A DNA stretch of 64,000 nucleotides from NCBI GenBank assembly GCA_964293475.1, contig CAXYYJ010000028.1, positions 8,223 to 72,222 of the forward strand, written 5' to 3'. A model generated the notes under the pieces. That model ran no database searches, was not told the DNA's origin, and saw only the letters and a program-made list of their open reading frames with translations. Positions 28,365 through 35,687 of this stretch are shown piece by piece. The translations under genes and the position numbers were made by a program. How positions within the stretch are numbered: the first letter of the stretch is position 1; the number at the start of each line of letters is the position of its first letter. This DNA is from UBA12170 sp964293475. GTDB lineage: Bacteria; Bacteroidota; Bacteroidia; Bacteroidales; UBA12170.

Positions 28365-30188
28365 ATGGAATTAAAAACTCGAGATAATGAATCAATAGAA
28401 TATGTAATTTCCAGAAAAACCCATAAGAGAATTAAATCTTCTGATTATTTTAAAAATGAAGAAGACCCAGCAAGGCGTTTGGAAATAACTGAAGATCGCA
28501 ATATTACACAATTAAATCCCCAAGAATCCGAATATATATGTGGTATCTGTAAAGAACCTGTTCAAATATATGGGAAAATTAACCATGTAAAAGGATTACA
28601 GAAACGACACTTTAGACATGCCAGAAATATCGAATCAGACTGCCCATACAAATCATCGGAAAATTTTACTAAAGAGCAAATAAATTTGATGAATTACTTT
28701 GGGAAAAGGGAGAGTTATAATCATAAGCGTTTAAAACAAGAAATTAGGCAAATTTTAGAATTTACTACGGGAGTTAGTAATATTGAAGAGGAAAAATGGG
28801 AGATAAATAATTCGATAGTAAAACATCTTACCAAAAGAAAACCCGATATTAAATTTTTACTCAATGAAAATAAATTTGCATTTGAAATTCAAGTTAGTCA
28901 ACTATTTTTAAGCGTTATAAATGATCGTCAATTATTCTATAAAAACAACAATATCAATCTATTATGGATTGCGGATGATTTTGATGAAGAAACGAAAAAG
29001 AGAAGATTATATTTAGATGACATTTTTATTTCCCAGAACAGAAATTTTTTCGTTTTCGACTTTGAAGCGAAAGAGCGGAGCTACGAAAAAAAAGAGTTAT
29101 TCTTAAAGTGCATATATAATGTTCCGATATTAGATATTAAAAAACTGAATGAGTTAGAAAATACGAGTTTAAATAAATACCCTATTATTGATGAACAAAA
29201 AATAGAGTACATCTCAATAAGAGAACTTTCAATTGCTGATAACGAAGTTTATTATTTCGATTATGAGAATGAAAGAAAAAAAATAATAGAAAATGAACTA
29301 CAAAGAGCAGAACAAGGAGTTTTCGAGTTTGATAGATATAGCCAAAAAAGTTCTATCATCAACAAAGACTGGAATTTTGAGAAGAACATATCCCGAATTA
29401 TTGAAAAACTTAGAGATGGAACTAAATTCATTTATGATTTTGAAGGAACAAAAGAGTTTGGTGAAATACAGAGAATTTTTAGAGGAACAAGAGAAAGACT
29501 TGCAGGAATTGAAGCAGAAATTGAAGCAGAAAAACTTGAATATCAACAAAGAACTGAAAGACTTAAGCATACGGAAACAGAATTGCGAAGTATCACAGAG
29601 GAGCTTAGCAGAGAAAAAAGAGTACATCAAGAATTTGCCGAAATTGAAAGTGAAATTGAAAGCAGAAAGAGAGACCTTATTGACCTTCAAACATCAATCC
29701 ATAGTGAAATTAGCGAACAAGGAAAAAGCATTGCCAGAGAAAGAATTAGAATTGCTGAGAGAATTAGAAAAAAGAAAAGAAATCTTGAAGAACAAGCTAA
29801 AAAAGAAGCCGAATTTGACGAAGACTCCAGAAGAAATTCAATTAGAAATGATATTGCAAAGTCAAAAGAATCTGAATCTCAGGTACGAGAAGATATTTTC
29901 GATATCATTGACAAAATCAGAGATTTACGAGAAAAAACAGAAAGAATTCAGCCAGGAAACACAAATTCAAAGAACGAAATTAGAAGAAGCGTTTCTGTGG
30001 AACACAAAAAAAATCGAGAAGAACTTCGGCAAGCTTTTAATGAGGCAACGAAAAGTAACCCCCCCTTTAGCAAAAAACATGGAATATTTAGAGAAGGACT
30101 TGAAGCTTGGGAATTTCTCATCAATCTTGAAGAAAAAGAACAGTTATTATCAAGACTTAAAGGTTATATTAACCAAAATAAAAGATAA
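28365..30188 (+). CDS. DUF6035 / CoiA-like nuclease-domain protein, probably frameshifted in its C-terminal half
   Basis: The N-terminal 310 residues resemble DUF6035/CoiA-like proteins. A zinc-binding region uses Cys59 and Cys62 (YICGICKEP), histidines in KRHFRHA and Cys93. It is followed by a PD-(D/E)XK-type nuclease core: Pro160-Asp161 in KRKPDIKFL and Glu174-x-Gln176 in FAFEIQVSQL, the form seen in CoiA. Roles proposed for this group centre on DNA uptake or defence; none is shown here. After about residue 310 the frame is a charged coiled coil, but leucine codons switch from TTA to CTT, and a second open frame (29293-30276) has the expected TTA/TTG usage. A single frameshift between 29290 and about 29340 would give a full product of roughly 635 residues. 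Codon use is AT-rich and unlike its neighbours, suggesting transfer. Direct repeats flank it. Confidence 0.7.
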   Translation: MELKTRDNESIEYVISRKTHKRIKSSDYFKNEEDPARRLEITEDRNITQLNPQESEYICGICKEPVQIYGKINHVKGLQKRHFRHARNIESDCPYKSSENFTKEQINLMNYFGKRESYNHKRLKQEIRQILEFTTGVSNIEEEKWEINNSIVKHLTKRKPDIKFLLNENKFAFEIQVSQLFLSVINDRQLFYKNNNINLLWIADDFDEETKKRRLYLDDIFISQNRNFFVFDFEAKERSYEKKELFLKCIYNVPILDIKKLNELENTSLNKYPIIDEQKIEYISIRELSIADNEVYYFDYENERKKIIENELQRAEQGVFEFDRYSQKSSIINKDWNFEKNISRIIEKLRDGTKFIYDFEGTKEFGEIQRIFRGTRERLAGIEAEIEAEKLEYQQRTERLKHTETELRSITEELSREKRVHQEFAEIESEIESRKRDLIDLQTSIHSEISEQGKSIARERIRIAERIRKKKRNLEEQAKKEAEFDEDSRRNSIRNDIAKSKESESQVREDIFDIIDKIRDLREKTERIQPGNTNSKNEIRRSVSVEHKKNREELRQAFNEATKSNPPFSKKHGIFREGLEAWEFLINLEEKEQLLSRLKGYINQNKR

Positions 30189-30276
30189 AAAAAATGATTT
30201 ATTAAATGACAAATTAGCTTCAACTGAAATTCTAAATGATATTCAAGAAGCTGAACGATTATTGAGACAGCAATGA
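29293..30276 (+). CDS. Alternative frame over the nuclease C-terminus: leucine-rich coiled coil
   Basis: This 327-codon frame overlaps the previous entry in another reading frame. It looks more protein-like over this stretch: leucines are coded by TTA and TTG as in the N-terminal nuclease half, spacing suits a coiled coil (for example DLQELKQKLKQKNLNINKEL), and its TGA overlaps the ATG at 30273 and nearly reaches the right direct repeat. I interpret it as the true C-terminal half of the DUF6035-like protein, separated by a frameshift, rather than as an independent gene. Because the strand is purine-rich, stop codons are scarce in all forward frames, so openness alone proves nothing. Independent translation from the ATG at 29293 cannot be excluded. 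Confidence 0.5.
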   Translation: MNYKEQNKEFSSLIDIAKKVLSSTKTGILRRTYPELLKNLEMELNSFMILKEQKSLVKYREFLEEQEKDLQELKQKLKQKNLNINKELKDLSIRKQNCEVSQRSLAEKKEYIKNLPKLKVKLKAERETLLTFKHQSIVKLANKEKALPEKELELLRELEKRKEILKNKLKKKPNLTKTPEEIQLEMILQSQKNLNLRYEKIFSISLTKSEIYEKKQKEFSQETQIQRTKLEEAFLWNTKKIEKNFGKLLMRQRKVTPPLAKNMEYLEKDLKLGNFSSILKKKNSYYQDLKVILTKIKDKKNDLLNDKLASTEILNDIQEAERLLRQQ

Positions 30277-30288
30277 AGTCTAACAACC

Positions 30289-30320
30289 CCATTAAAATCG
30301 TCCTTATGCCAAAGTTCATC
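30289..30320 (+). repeat. Right copy of 32-bp direct repeat
   Basis: Identical to 28143-28174. Contains the preferred start codon of the six-hairpin glycosidase at 30306 and its first five codons. Confidence 0.9.
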
Positions 30321-32303
30321 CTTGCCTCTTTTCTTACCATAGCTTCTATGCTTGGTTTCAATGCTTTTGCTCAATCCGATGCTGCATTCTGGAAGCTGAA
30401 TGCCCAGGGCGGAATAACCCGGGTGGTGGCCAAGACACCCGCCTTTACCGACCATATGGAAATGAGCGGGAAATTTGTTTCGGGGGTCATCAGATACGGA
30501 GTTACCGAGAAAAAAGAGTTGTATTTGAGCCGCGATTTGGTTTGGCCCATGCTGCGAACCATCCCCAACAATACCCACGGCAGCCTTATCAAAACTCTGA
30601 ATATCAGCCCGGTTTCACTTATTTCTGTCAATCACCAGCCGGTGGAAAAGGAAACAGTGGAATCATTTAGTATCCAGGGAAAACTCATGATAACCAGCAA
30701 CATAAACAATAAGCTCCAATTGGAAAGAACCTTGTTTCCGTCGGTTGACAAGCCAGCTTTTTTCGAGAAATACGAGTTCACCAATACAACTAACAAAATC
30801 ATCAGCCTTGAACTTCCCGAGCTCAATATCACCCAGGAAACTTCAGCCTCCGAAGGGGTTGGGGGAAGCTATAAAATACGGGTTCAATCGGCCAACTCTG
30901 GAAATTTCAGTCTCCAGCCCCAGGAAAAAATAGTCTGGTTTGTTAGTTTTTCAGCCCTTTCGGTTGCCGTGGAAGATTTGGTTTTGAATCCGGAAAATGA
31001 GCTTGCCATGAGGGAACAATTGGTGCTCGAATGGCAGCAAAAGCTGGTGCTTCATACCCCCGACTCTATCCTTAACACTATGTTTTCTTTTGCGAAAATT
31101 CGTGCTGCCGAAAGCATTTTTCAAACCCAGCAAGGGCCCATGCACGGGCCGGGCGGATTGCGCTACTATGCTGCCATTTGGGCCAACGACCAGGCCGAAT
31201 ATATCAATCCCTTTTTCCCCTTTCTGGGCTACGACTATGGCATAGAATCGGCCTTAAACGCATTCAGACATTTTGCCCGTTTCATGAATCCGCAATACGA
31301 ACCCATTCCCAGCTCCATTGTGGCTGAAGGTCTGGATATATGGAACGGAGCAGGCGATCGTGGCGACGCTGCCATGATTGCCTATGGAGCTTCGCGGTTT
31401 GCCCTGGCTCTTGGCGATGAGAAAACAGCCCGAGAACTTTGGCCCCTGATTGAATGGTGCTTAGAGTATAACCACCGAAATCTGAATGCCCAGGGCGTGG
31501 TGAACAGCGATACCGATGAGCTGGAAGGACGCTTTCCGGCTGGCACTGCCAATCTTTGTACCTCATCGCTCTATTTCGATGCGCTGAATTCCGCAGCTCT
31601 TCTTGCCGAGGACCTCCGCCTCGATAAAAAAGTAGTTAATGACTATAAATCACGTGCCAATAAGTTAAAAGCGAACATCGAAGCCTGGTTTGGCCATCAG
31701 GTACAGGGGTTCGAAACCTATAGATATTACGAAGGAAACGAAAAACTTCGCGCATGGATATGTATCCCCCTTACGGTTGGCATTTTCGATAGAAAAGAAG
31801 GCACCATCAACGCGCTTTTTTCTCCTGATTTATGGACCAGCGATGGCCTGGCCACCGAATCGGGCGACAAGACTTTTTGGGATCGCTCCACGTTGTATGG
31901 CTTGCGGGGAGTATTTGCGGCAGGCGATACCGAAAGAGCGCTGGGGTTTTTGCAATACTACTCCAAACGCAGACTTACAGGGGCTCATGTGCCCTATGCA
32001 GTGGAAGCCTTTCCCGAAGGAAATCAGCGCCACTTATCCGCTGAAAGTGCGCTCTATTGCCGCGTTTTCACCGAAGGGCTTTTTGGAATCCGTCCCACAT
32101 CGCTGTCGGGTTTTCAGCTTACCCCACAGCTTCCTTTGGAATGGAACGAAATGAAGCTGCAAAATATCGGGGGGTTTGGAACCGTTTTCGATATTTATAT
32201 TGCTCGTGAACGCGACAGCATAAGGGTTCGGGTGCTAAAAGGCAACCAGACAGTAGTGGACAAATTGGTTAAAAATGGTGCTACGTTAGATGTAAAATTT
32301 TAG
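30306..32303 (+). CDS. Secreted six-hairpin glycosidase-like protein
   Basis: A 665-residue exported protein with a beta-sandwich N-region (about residues 20-230) and an alpha/alpha six-hairpin barrel (about 240-600) containing GGLRYYAAIWANDQAEY, VAEGLDIWNGAGDRGDAAM and SDTDELEGRFPAGTANL. This layout resembles GH78/GH36-like hydrolases, but I cannot assign a CAZy family. I chose the ATG at 30306 because it begins the signal peptide PKFILASFLTIASMLGFNAFAQ cleanly and lies inside the repeat shared with 28160. The frame also opens at 30273, overlapping the preceding stop. GC content is clearly higher than in the upstream insertion. Its original promoter was probably displaced by the insertion, so current expression may depend on readthrough. 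Confidence 0.8.
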   Translation: MPKFILASFLTIASMLGFNAFAQSDAAFWKLNAQGGITRVVAKTPAFTDHMEMSGKFVSGVIRYGVTEKKELYLSRDLVWPMLRTIPNNTHGSLIKTLNISPVSLISVNHQPVEKETVESFSIQGKLMITSNINNKLQLERTLFPSVDKPAFFEKYEFTNTTNKIISLELPELNITQETSASEGVGGSYKIRVQSANSGNFSLQPQEKIVWFVSFSALSVAVEDLVLNPENELAMREQLVLEWQQKLVLHTPDSILNTMFSFAKIRAAESIFQTQQGPMHGPGGLRYYAAIWANDQAEYINPFFPFLGYDYGIESALNAFRHFARFMNPQYEPIPSSIVAEGLDIWNGAGDRGDAAMIAYGASRFALALGDEKTARELWPLIEWCLEYNHRNLNAQGVVNSDTDELEGRFPAGTANLCTSSLYFDALNSAALLAEDLRLDKKVVNDYKSRANKLKANIEAWFGHQVQGFETYRYYEGNEKLRAWICIPLTVGIFDRKEGTINALFSPDLWTSDGLATESGDKTFWDRSTLYGLRGVFAAGDTERALGFLQYYSKRRLTGAHVPYAVEAFPEGNQRHLSAESALYCRVFTEGLFGIRPTSLSGFQLTPQLPLEWNEMKLQNIGGFGTVFDIYIARERDSIRVRVLKGNQTVVDKLVKNGATLDVKF

Positions 32304-32603
32304 CCCGATTTCCAGCCATTTGCTTTCATATTATTTAAAACATTCCCCCCCGCAAGGACGGATTTAACTTCGCTGTAGGCAGCTAGCGCGGATTTCCGAA
32401 TCCGTGCGTATAAAATAATAAAAGCTAACCCGTCTGCCTGCGTCAGTCAGCGAAATTCTTTCCATACCAAGTTACAGATTAATCATAAACAGATGAAAAC
32501 ATGCTAATTAAAGCTTTGGCTTAGCATCGTACAGCTTCTTTCAGTCGGTTACAAACCTGTCTGACTGCGTAGCCAGGTAGATCCGCGCCAGCTGGGTTTA
32601 CCT
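32304..32603. repeat. Intergenic repeat, copy I
   Basis: This 300-bp gap between convergent genes holds repeat copy I. Positions 32349-32373 match 35052-35076 (23 of 25 bases, ending CGGATTTAACTTCGC). Positions 32476-32543 are identical over 68 bp to 33667-33734 and contain a hairpin (ATGCTAA...TTAGCAT). A further small hairpin, CGGATT-TCCG-AATCCG, lies at about 32389-32404. No ORF or RNA family is recognised. Confidence 0.75.
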
Positions 32604-33404
32604 CTAATTCCATTTATCTTTTGGTTTATTAAAATGAAAGGTGAACAATAATGCAATATAATTTCCTGTCAAAGTGTAATAGCCTCTGCTGTGCTCAGTG
32701 ATTAGAAGGTTATCAAATTGGTACTCCCCAAACATGGTAGGCTGAAAATTCATTACATAAATCATATTTGTTTTTATTAGAAATCGTTTTGCTGCCCAAG
32801 AAATTCCGCCTCCAACAATAAAACTTCCATAATATGAATAGTCCTGGCTTTGAGCTTTTATACCCCACACCTCTTTCGTTATTCCAATGTCCTGATTAGT
32901 ATAGGTCATAGAAGTGTATGCATCACCAGGCGGTAAATACATCACTTTTAACCCTGTTCTTAACTGCCCATAAACTCTATTCCACAACTTTTTTTTCAAG
33001 CTTATATAAACAGGAACCGAAAAACTAACGATAGCATAGGCTTTGAAATCTTCGATTCTTTCTGTATAGTTCTCAAAAATATCTCCATCAACAAAATATA
33101 CTTGAGCTTTATAAATGGGCTCTTTGGCCACAAATAAACCTGTAATAAATGACCATCTTTTTTCAGGATAAAAATCGTACTCAAATCCTGCATTAAAGCC
33201 CCATATAGGAAAATTTTTAAAAGTTCCTGAACCAAATTGAGGTTTTAGCTCTGCTCTATTATATAAGGCGGGTCCTGCAACGAATCCAAATCTTTGGTAC
33301 TGATTTAAAATTTTTAATTCATTTGCATCTTGAGCAAAAATAACTTTTGAAAACAAAGGAGCTAGTAAAAACCCTAACACAATTGTACATACTATTTTTT
33401 TCAT
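32604..33404 (-). CDS. Outer-membrane beta-barrel protein, uncharacterised
   Basis: A 266-residue exported protein with a signal peptide (KIVCTIVLGFLLAPLFSKVIFAQ) followed by alternating hydrophobic/polar strands such as WGFNAGFEYDFYPEKRW, AYAIVSFSVPVYISLKKKL and YIALLFTFHFNK near the C-terminus. This is the pattern of PorT/OmpW-like barrels of Bacteroidota, but no specific family is recognised. Codon use is AT-rich compared with the glycosidase gene next to it. It is bounded by repeat copies I and II. No function is proposed. Confidence 0.75.
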   Translation of the reverse strand: MKKIVCTIVLGFLLAPLFSKVIFAQDANELKILNQYQRFGFVAGPALYNRAELKPQFGSGTFKNFPIWGFNAGFEYDFYPEKRWSFITGLFVAKEPIYKAQVYFVDGDIFENYTERIEDFKAYAIVSFSVPVYISLKKKLWNRVYGQLRTGLKVMYLPPGDAYTSMTYTNQDIGITKEVWGIKAQSQDYSYYGSFIVGGGISWAAKRFLIKTNMIYVMNFQPTMFGEYQFDNLLITEHSRGYYTLTGNYIALLFTFHFNKPKDKWN

Positions 33405-33793
33405 CTAGTTAATTCAACCAATGTTTTAAATTAATATTCTCTATTTATATTTATCTTATAATTCATTAATCTGATTTGGTGTAAACCAATGAGCGTAAAT
33501 TTATAAGATAGATTTATCATGCGAAACTTAGTGCCCAAATATATAACCTAATAATATACCCCTAACGTATTCGGTAGGTATTTTAGTACCCAATATAAAA
33601 TTTTCTGCTTATGTTTTGATAAAAACAAATCCAGCGAGCCTGGAAATGCATTTCATGCCTAGCTGTAGATTAATCATAAACAGATGAAAACATGCTAATT
33701 AAAGCTTTGGCTTAGCATCGTACAGCTTCTTTCACTTAGTTACAAATCCCTGACTTACTCGGGCAGGCACGCCACTTGTGAAATTGTATTAAT
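33405..33793. repeat. Intergenic repeat, copy II, and AT-rich leader
   Basis: The gap contains the leader of the barrel gene (33405-33600) and repeat copy II. Positions 33667-33734 are identical to 32476-32543. In this copy AGCTGTA (33661-33667) and TACAGCT (33721-33727) form an outer inverted repeat enclosing the inner hairpin. The tail after 33739 (ACAAATCCCTGACT...) resembles the tails of copies I and III. Confidence 0.7.
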
Positions 33794-34921
33794 TTAATAC
33801 TCCTCCAACTCCAATTCCAAATAATCGACCTGTAGGCCATCATATATACTTCTAATATTATGAGAACCACGAATATTCAATTGTAAATTCCCGTCCATTT
33901 CAACTTGCATCATTAACAGCCTCAACGGGTTATTGTTAGTCACAACTTGAATATTTCGGCCATCTTTACTCAACTCCCAGGTTCCATTCGTATATTCTGC
34001 TCCATTATTGTTAGTTATAAAGAGACTGTCATTTGTAAACTTAAAAGTCATTTCTTTTTCAATCCCAAATTTATTAAAAAAGCGGCTTATTCTTTGTAAA
34101 AGCACTGTATCATAGCCTATTGTGTCATAATTACCTTCAAAACGGTAATCAATCAATTTAAACTTATGATTGGCAAATTTGTTTACCTGCTCTTTATACT
34201 TTTCGTTTGACAACGGTTTAGATTTAATCAATTTTATTTCCTTAAATTCTTTTGAAAAATAAGTATCGTAATAGAACAAAGTGATTGTATCTTCTTCAAA
34301 TTTTGTGATTTGATAAACCATAGGTTCAAAAATGGAAAATGAAGAACTAATAAAATAAGTGTGATTATCAAACTCCATAATGTCCCATCCCATATATTCT
34401 CCCCAATTTAGAATATTATAACCTAATTTAAATGATTTGTCATGATTTACAATTTGAAAGTCATAATCTATAAAACATACTCTGTATTTATAATTGCTGT
34501 CGACTAAATACCATTCATTTTCAATTAGATCAGATTCATTGACTTTAATTTGGTCAGTATTTTGTAAAGGTAATTTTATATAAGTGACTATTGTTGTGTC
34601 AAATGGGAAAATCAGCTGTATACTATCCTTGCCAATATATGCGATTTTAATATTGATTGAATCGTTTCCATTGATTATAGTTGAGTCATTAAAAAAGACA
34701 TCTTCGTAAACAATGCTATCGCTATACGCATATTGGTATATTCTTTTCCCTGTTTTTATTTCCATAAAAAATCCATCTAATAGTCCTTTGCCTCCAAAAA
34801 TATCTTTTCTATTGGAGACAGACAACCAGGTTCCTTCTAATCCATCAGGTGGTTTTTTGTTAGAAGGTGTGCAGGAAATAAGAAAAATAAAAACAGAAAG
34901 ATAAAAAGGTAATTTTTTCAT
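33794..34921 (-). CDS. Hypothetical lipoprotein
   Basis: A 375-residue lipoprotein: the signal PFYLSVFIFLISC ends in a lipobox cysteine. The mature part is strand-rich with short lipocalin-like phrases (GTWLSVSN, NGTWELSKDGRNIQV), suggesting two related beta-barrel or sandwich modules, but no family is recognised. It is AT-rich like the neighbouring barrel gene, and flanked by repeat copies II and III. It may be a recently acquired or fast-evolving envelope protein; that is inference. Confidence 0.7.
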   Translation of the reverse strand: MKKLPFYLSVFIFLISCTPSNKKPPDGLEGTWLSVSNRKDIFGGKGLLDGFFMEIKTGKRIYQYAYSDSIVYEDVFFNDSTIINGNDSINIKIAYIGKDSIQLIFPFDTTIVTYIKLPLQNTDQIKVNESDLIENEWYLVDSNYKYRVCFIDYDFQIVNHDKSFKLGYNILNWGEYMGWDIMEFDNHTYFISSSFSIFEPMVYQITKFEEDTITLFYYDTYFSKEFKEIKLIKSKPLSNEKYKEQVNKFANHKFKLIDYRFEGNYDTIGYDTVLLQRISRFFNKFGIEKEMTFKFTNDSLFITNNNGAEYTNGTWELSKDGRNIQVVTNNNPLRLLMMQVEMDGNLQLNIRGSHNIRSIYDGLQVDYLELELEEY

Positions 34922-35049
34922 ATGATAAATGTTTGATCAAAAATATATAATTATTTAAAAAACAATTACATCAATTGTAATCACTCAACTTTCGAAAGTA
35001 GATTAAAAAATTGAGACTGAGAAAAAAAGAGCATTTTTATCTTGTTATA

Positions 35050-35177
35050 TTCCCGCAAGCGCGGATTTAACTTCGCCGAGCCTGATTGTCAACAGGTAGA
35101 TCTACCTGTTGACAATCAGGCTCCTTTCAGATAGTTTCAAATTCCTGACTGACACAGTCAAGCGCGCCGGCGCCGGC
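35050..35177. repeat. Intergenic repeat, copy III
   Basis: The left end (35052-35076) matches copy I at 23 of 25 bases and the right part (CAAATTCCTGACTGACACAGTC) resembles the tails of copies I and II. The 68-bp core is missing; instead a 46-bp perfect palindrome fills the middle. CAAGCGCG occurs at both ends (about 35056 and 35159). Confidence 0.6.
35078..35123. repeat. 46-bp perfect palindrome
   Basis: Two 23-base arms (GAGCCTGATTGTCAACAGG... and its exact reverse complement) meet with no spacer at AGATCT. It lies between the lipoprotein gene start and the end of the next gene, within repeat copy III. In RNA it would form a 20-plus-bp hairpin and could end transcription; it lacks a T-run. 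Confidence 0.9.
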
Positions 35178-35181
35178 ATAA

Positions 35182-35673
35182 CTACCATTTAGGCAAAAAT
35201 TCCTTTAGCTCCTCCAGATCCAGGCGAAAATCGTATTGAAGGTCTTCGTGAACCGTGGAAATTTTTTTGGCAATAGTTTCCAGCTGCAGATTGTAAATTT
35301 TCTGGAGCTGGTGATTTCGCATCAACGACTTATCCAGACTTCCCAAGTTCCGGCAGAAATACAAAAGCCATTCAATCTCGTTTTCCTTTTGCCCGGTATA
35401 GCGACTGTAAAGCCTGATTTTTCGAAGAATTTTTCGCAAACTTTTCTTCACATAAAAGGGACTATCGGTATTGATGACAAGAAATTCTTTGTCAATTTCA
35501 GCTTTTACCTGAACCACAAACGATTGAATATCATGTGATTGAAAGAGCAAAAACCCCAGATATTCCTTGCTTTCGGCTTTGAAGCGGGTGAGCTTAATAA
35601 GCAAATCAGCCAGCTCCTTACTGTCGAGATGTTTGAGTTCGTCTTTAAAATTCTTGATACTGTATTTACTCAT
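35182..35673 (-). CDS. Conserved hypothetical helical protein
   Basis: A 163-residue, highly charged, helical cytoplasmic protein with no signal peptide and no motif I recognise. Notable segments are KKSLRKILRKIRLYSRYTGQKENEIEWLLYF (basic helix then amphipathic helix) and the acidic C-terminus. Codon use and GC content are like the core genes. Its start lies 14 bp downstream of the symporter gene's stop, so the two are probably co-transcribed. No function is proposed. Confidence 0.75.
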   Translation of the reverse strand: MSKYSIKNFKDELKHLDSKELADLLIKLTRFKAESKEYLGFLLFQSHDIQSFVVQVKAEIDKEFLVINTDSPFYVKKSLRKILRKIRLYSRYTGQKENEIEWLLYFCRNLGSLDKSLMRNHQLQKIYNLQLETIAKKISTVHEDLQYDFRLDLEELKEFLPKW

Positions 35674-35687
35674 TTCTTAAAAAATCA

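Larger units (their letters stand above)
28143..30320. mobile_element. Putative solitary-gene insertion flanked by 32-bp direct repeats
   Basis: The 32 bases at 28143-28174 and 30289-30320 are identical (CCATTAAAATCG...AAAGTTCATC). They extend imperfectly a few bases to the left on both sides. The right copy includes the ATG and first codons of the glycosidase gene; the left copy keeps the same ATG context but then runs into unrelated AT-rich sequence. Between them lie a promoter and a single CoiA-like nuclease gene, and no transposase or integrase. The simplest reading is that a roughly 2.15-kb cargo inserted at the 5' end of the glycosidase gene and duplicated the target or attachment site. 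A 32-bp duplication is long for classical transposition and more like an integrase attachment core. Mechanism is inference. Confidence 0.55.

Noticed and set aside
30273..30305. Upstream start of the six-hairpin glycosidase overlapping the preceding stop
   Set aside because: It adds a charged leader in front of an otherwise clean signal peptide; the ATG at 30306 is conserved in the left direct repeat.
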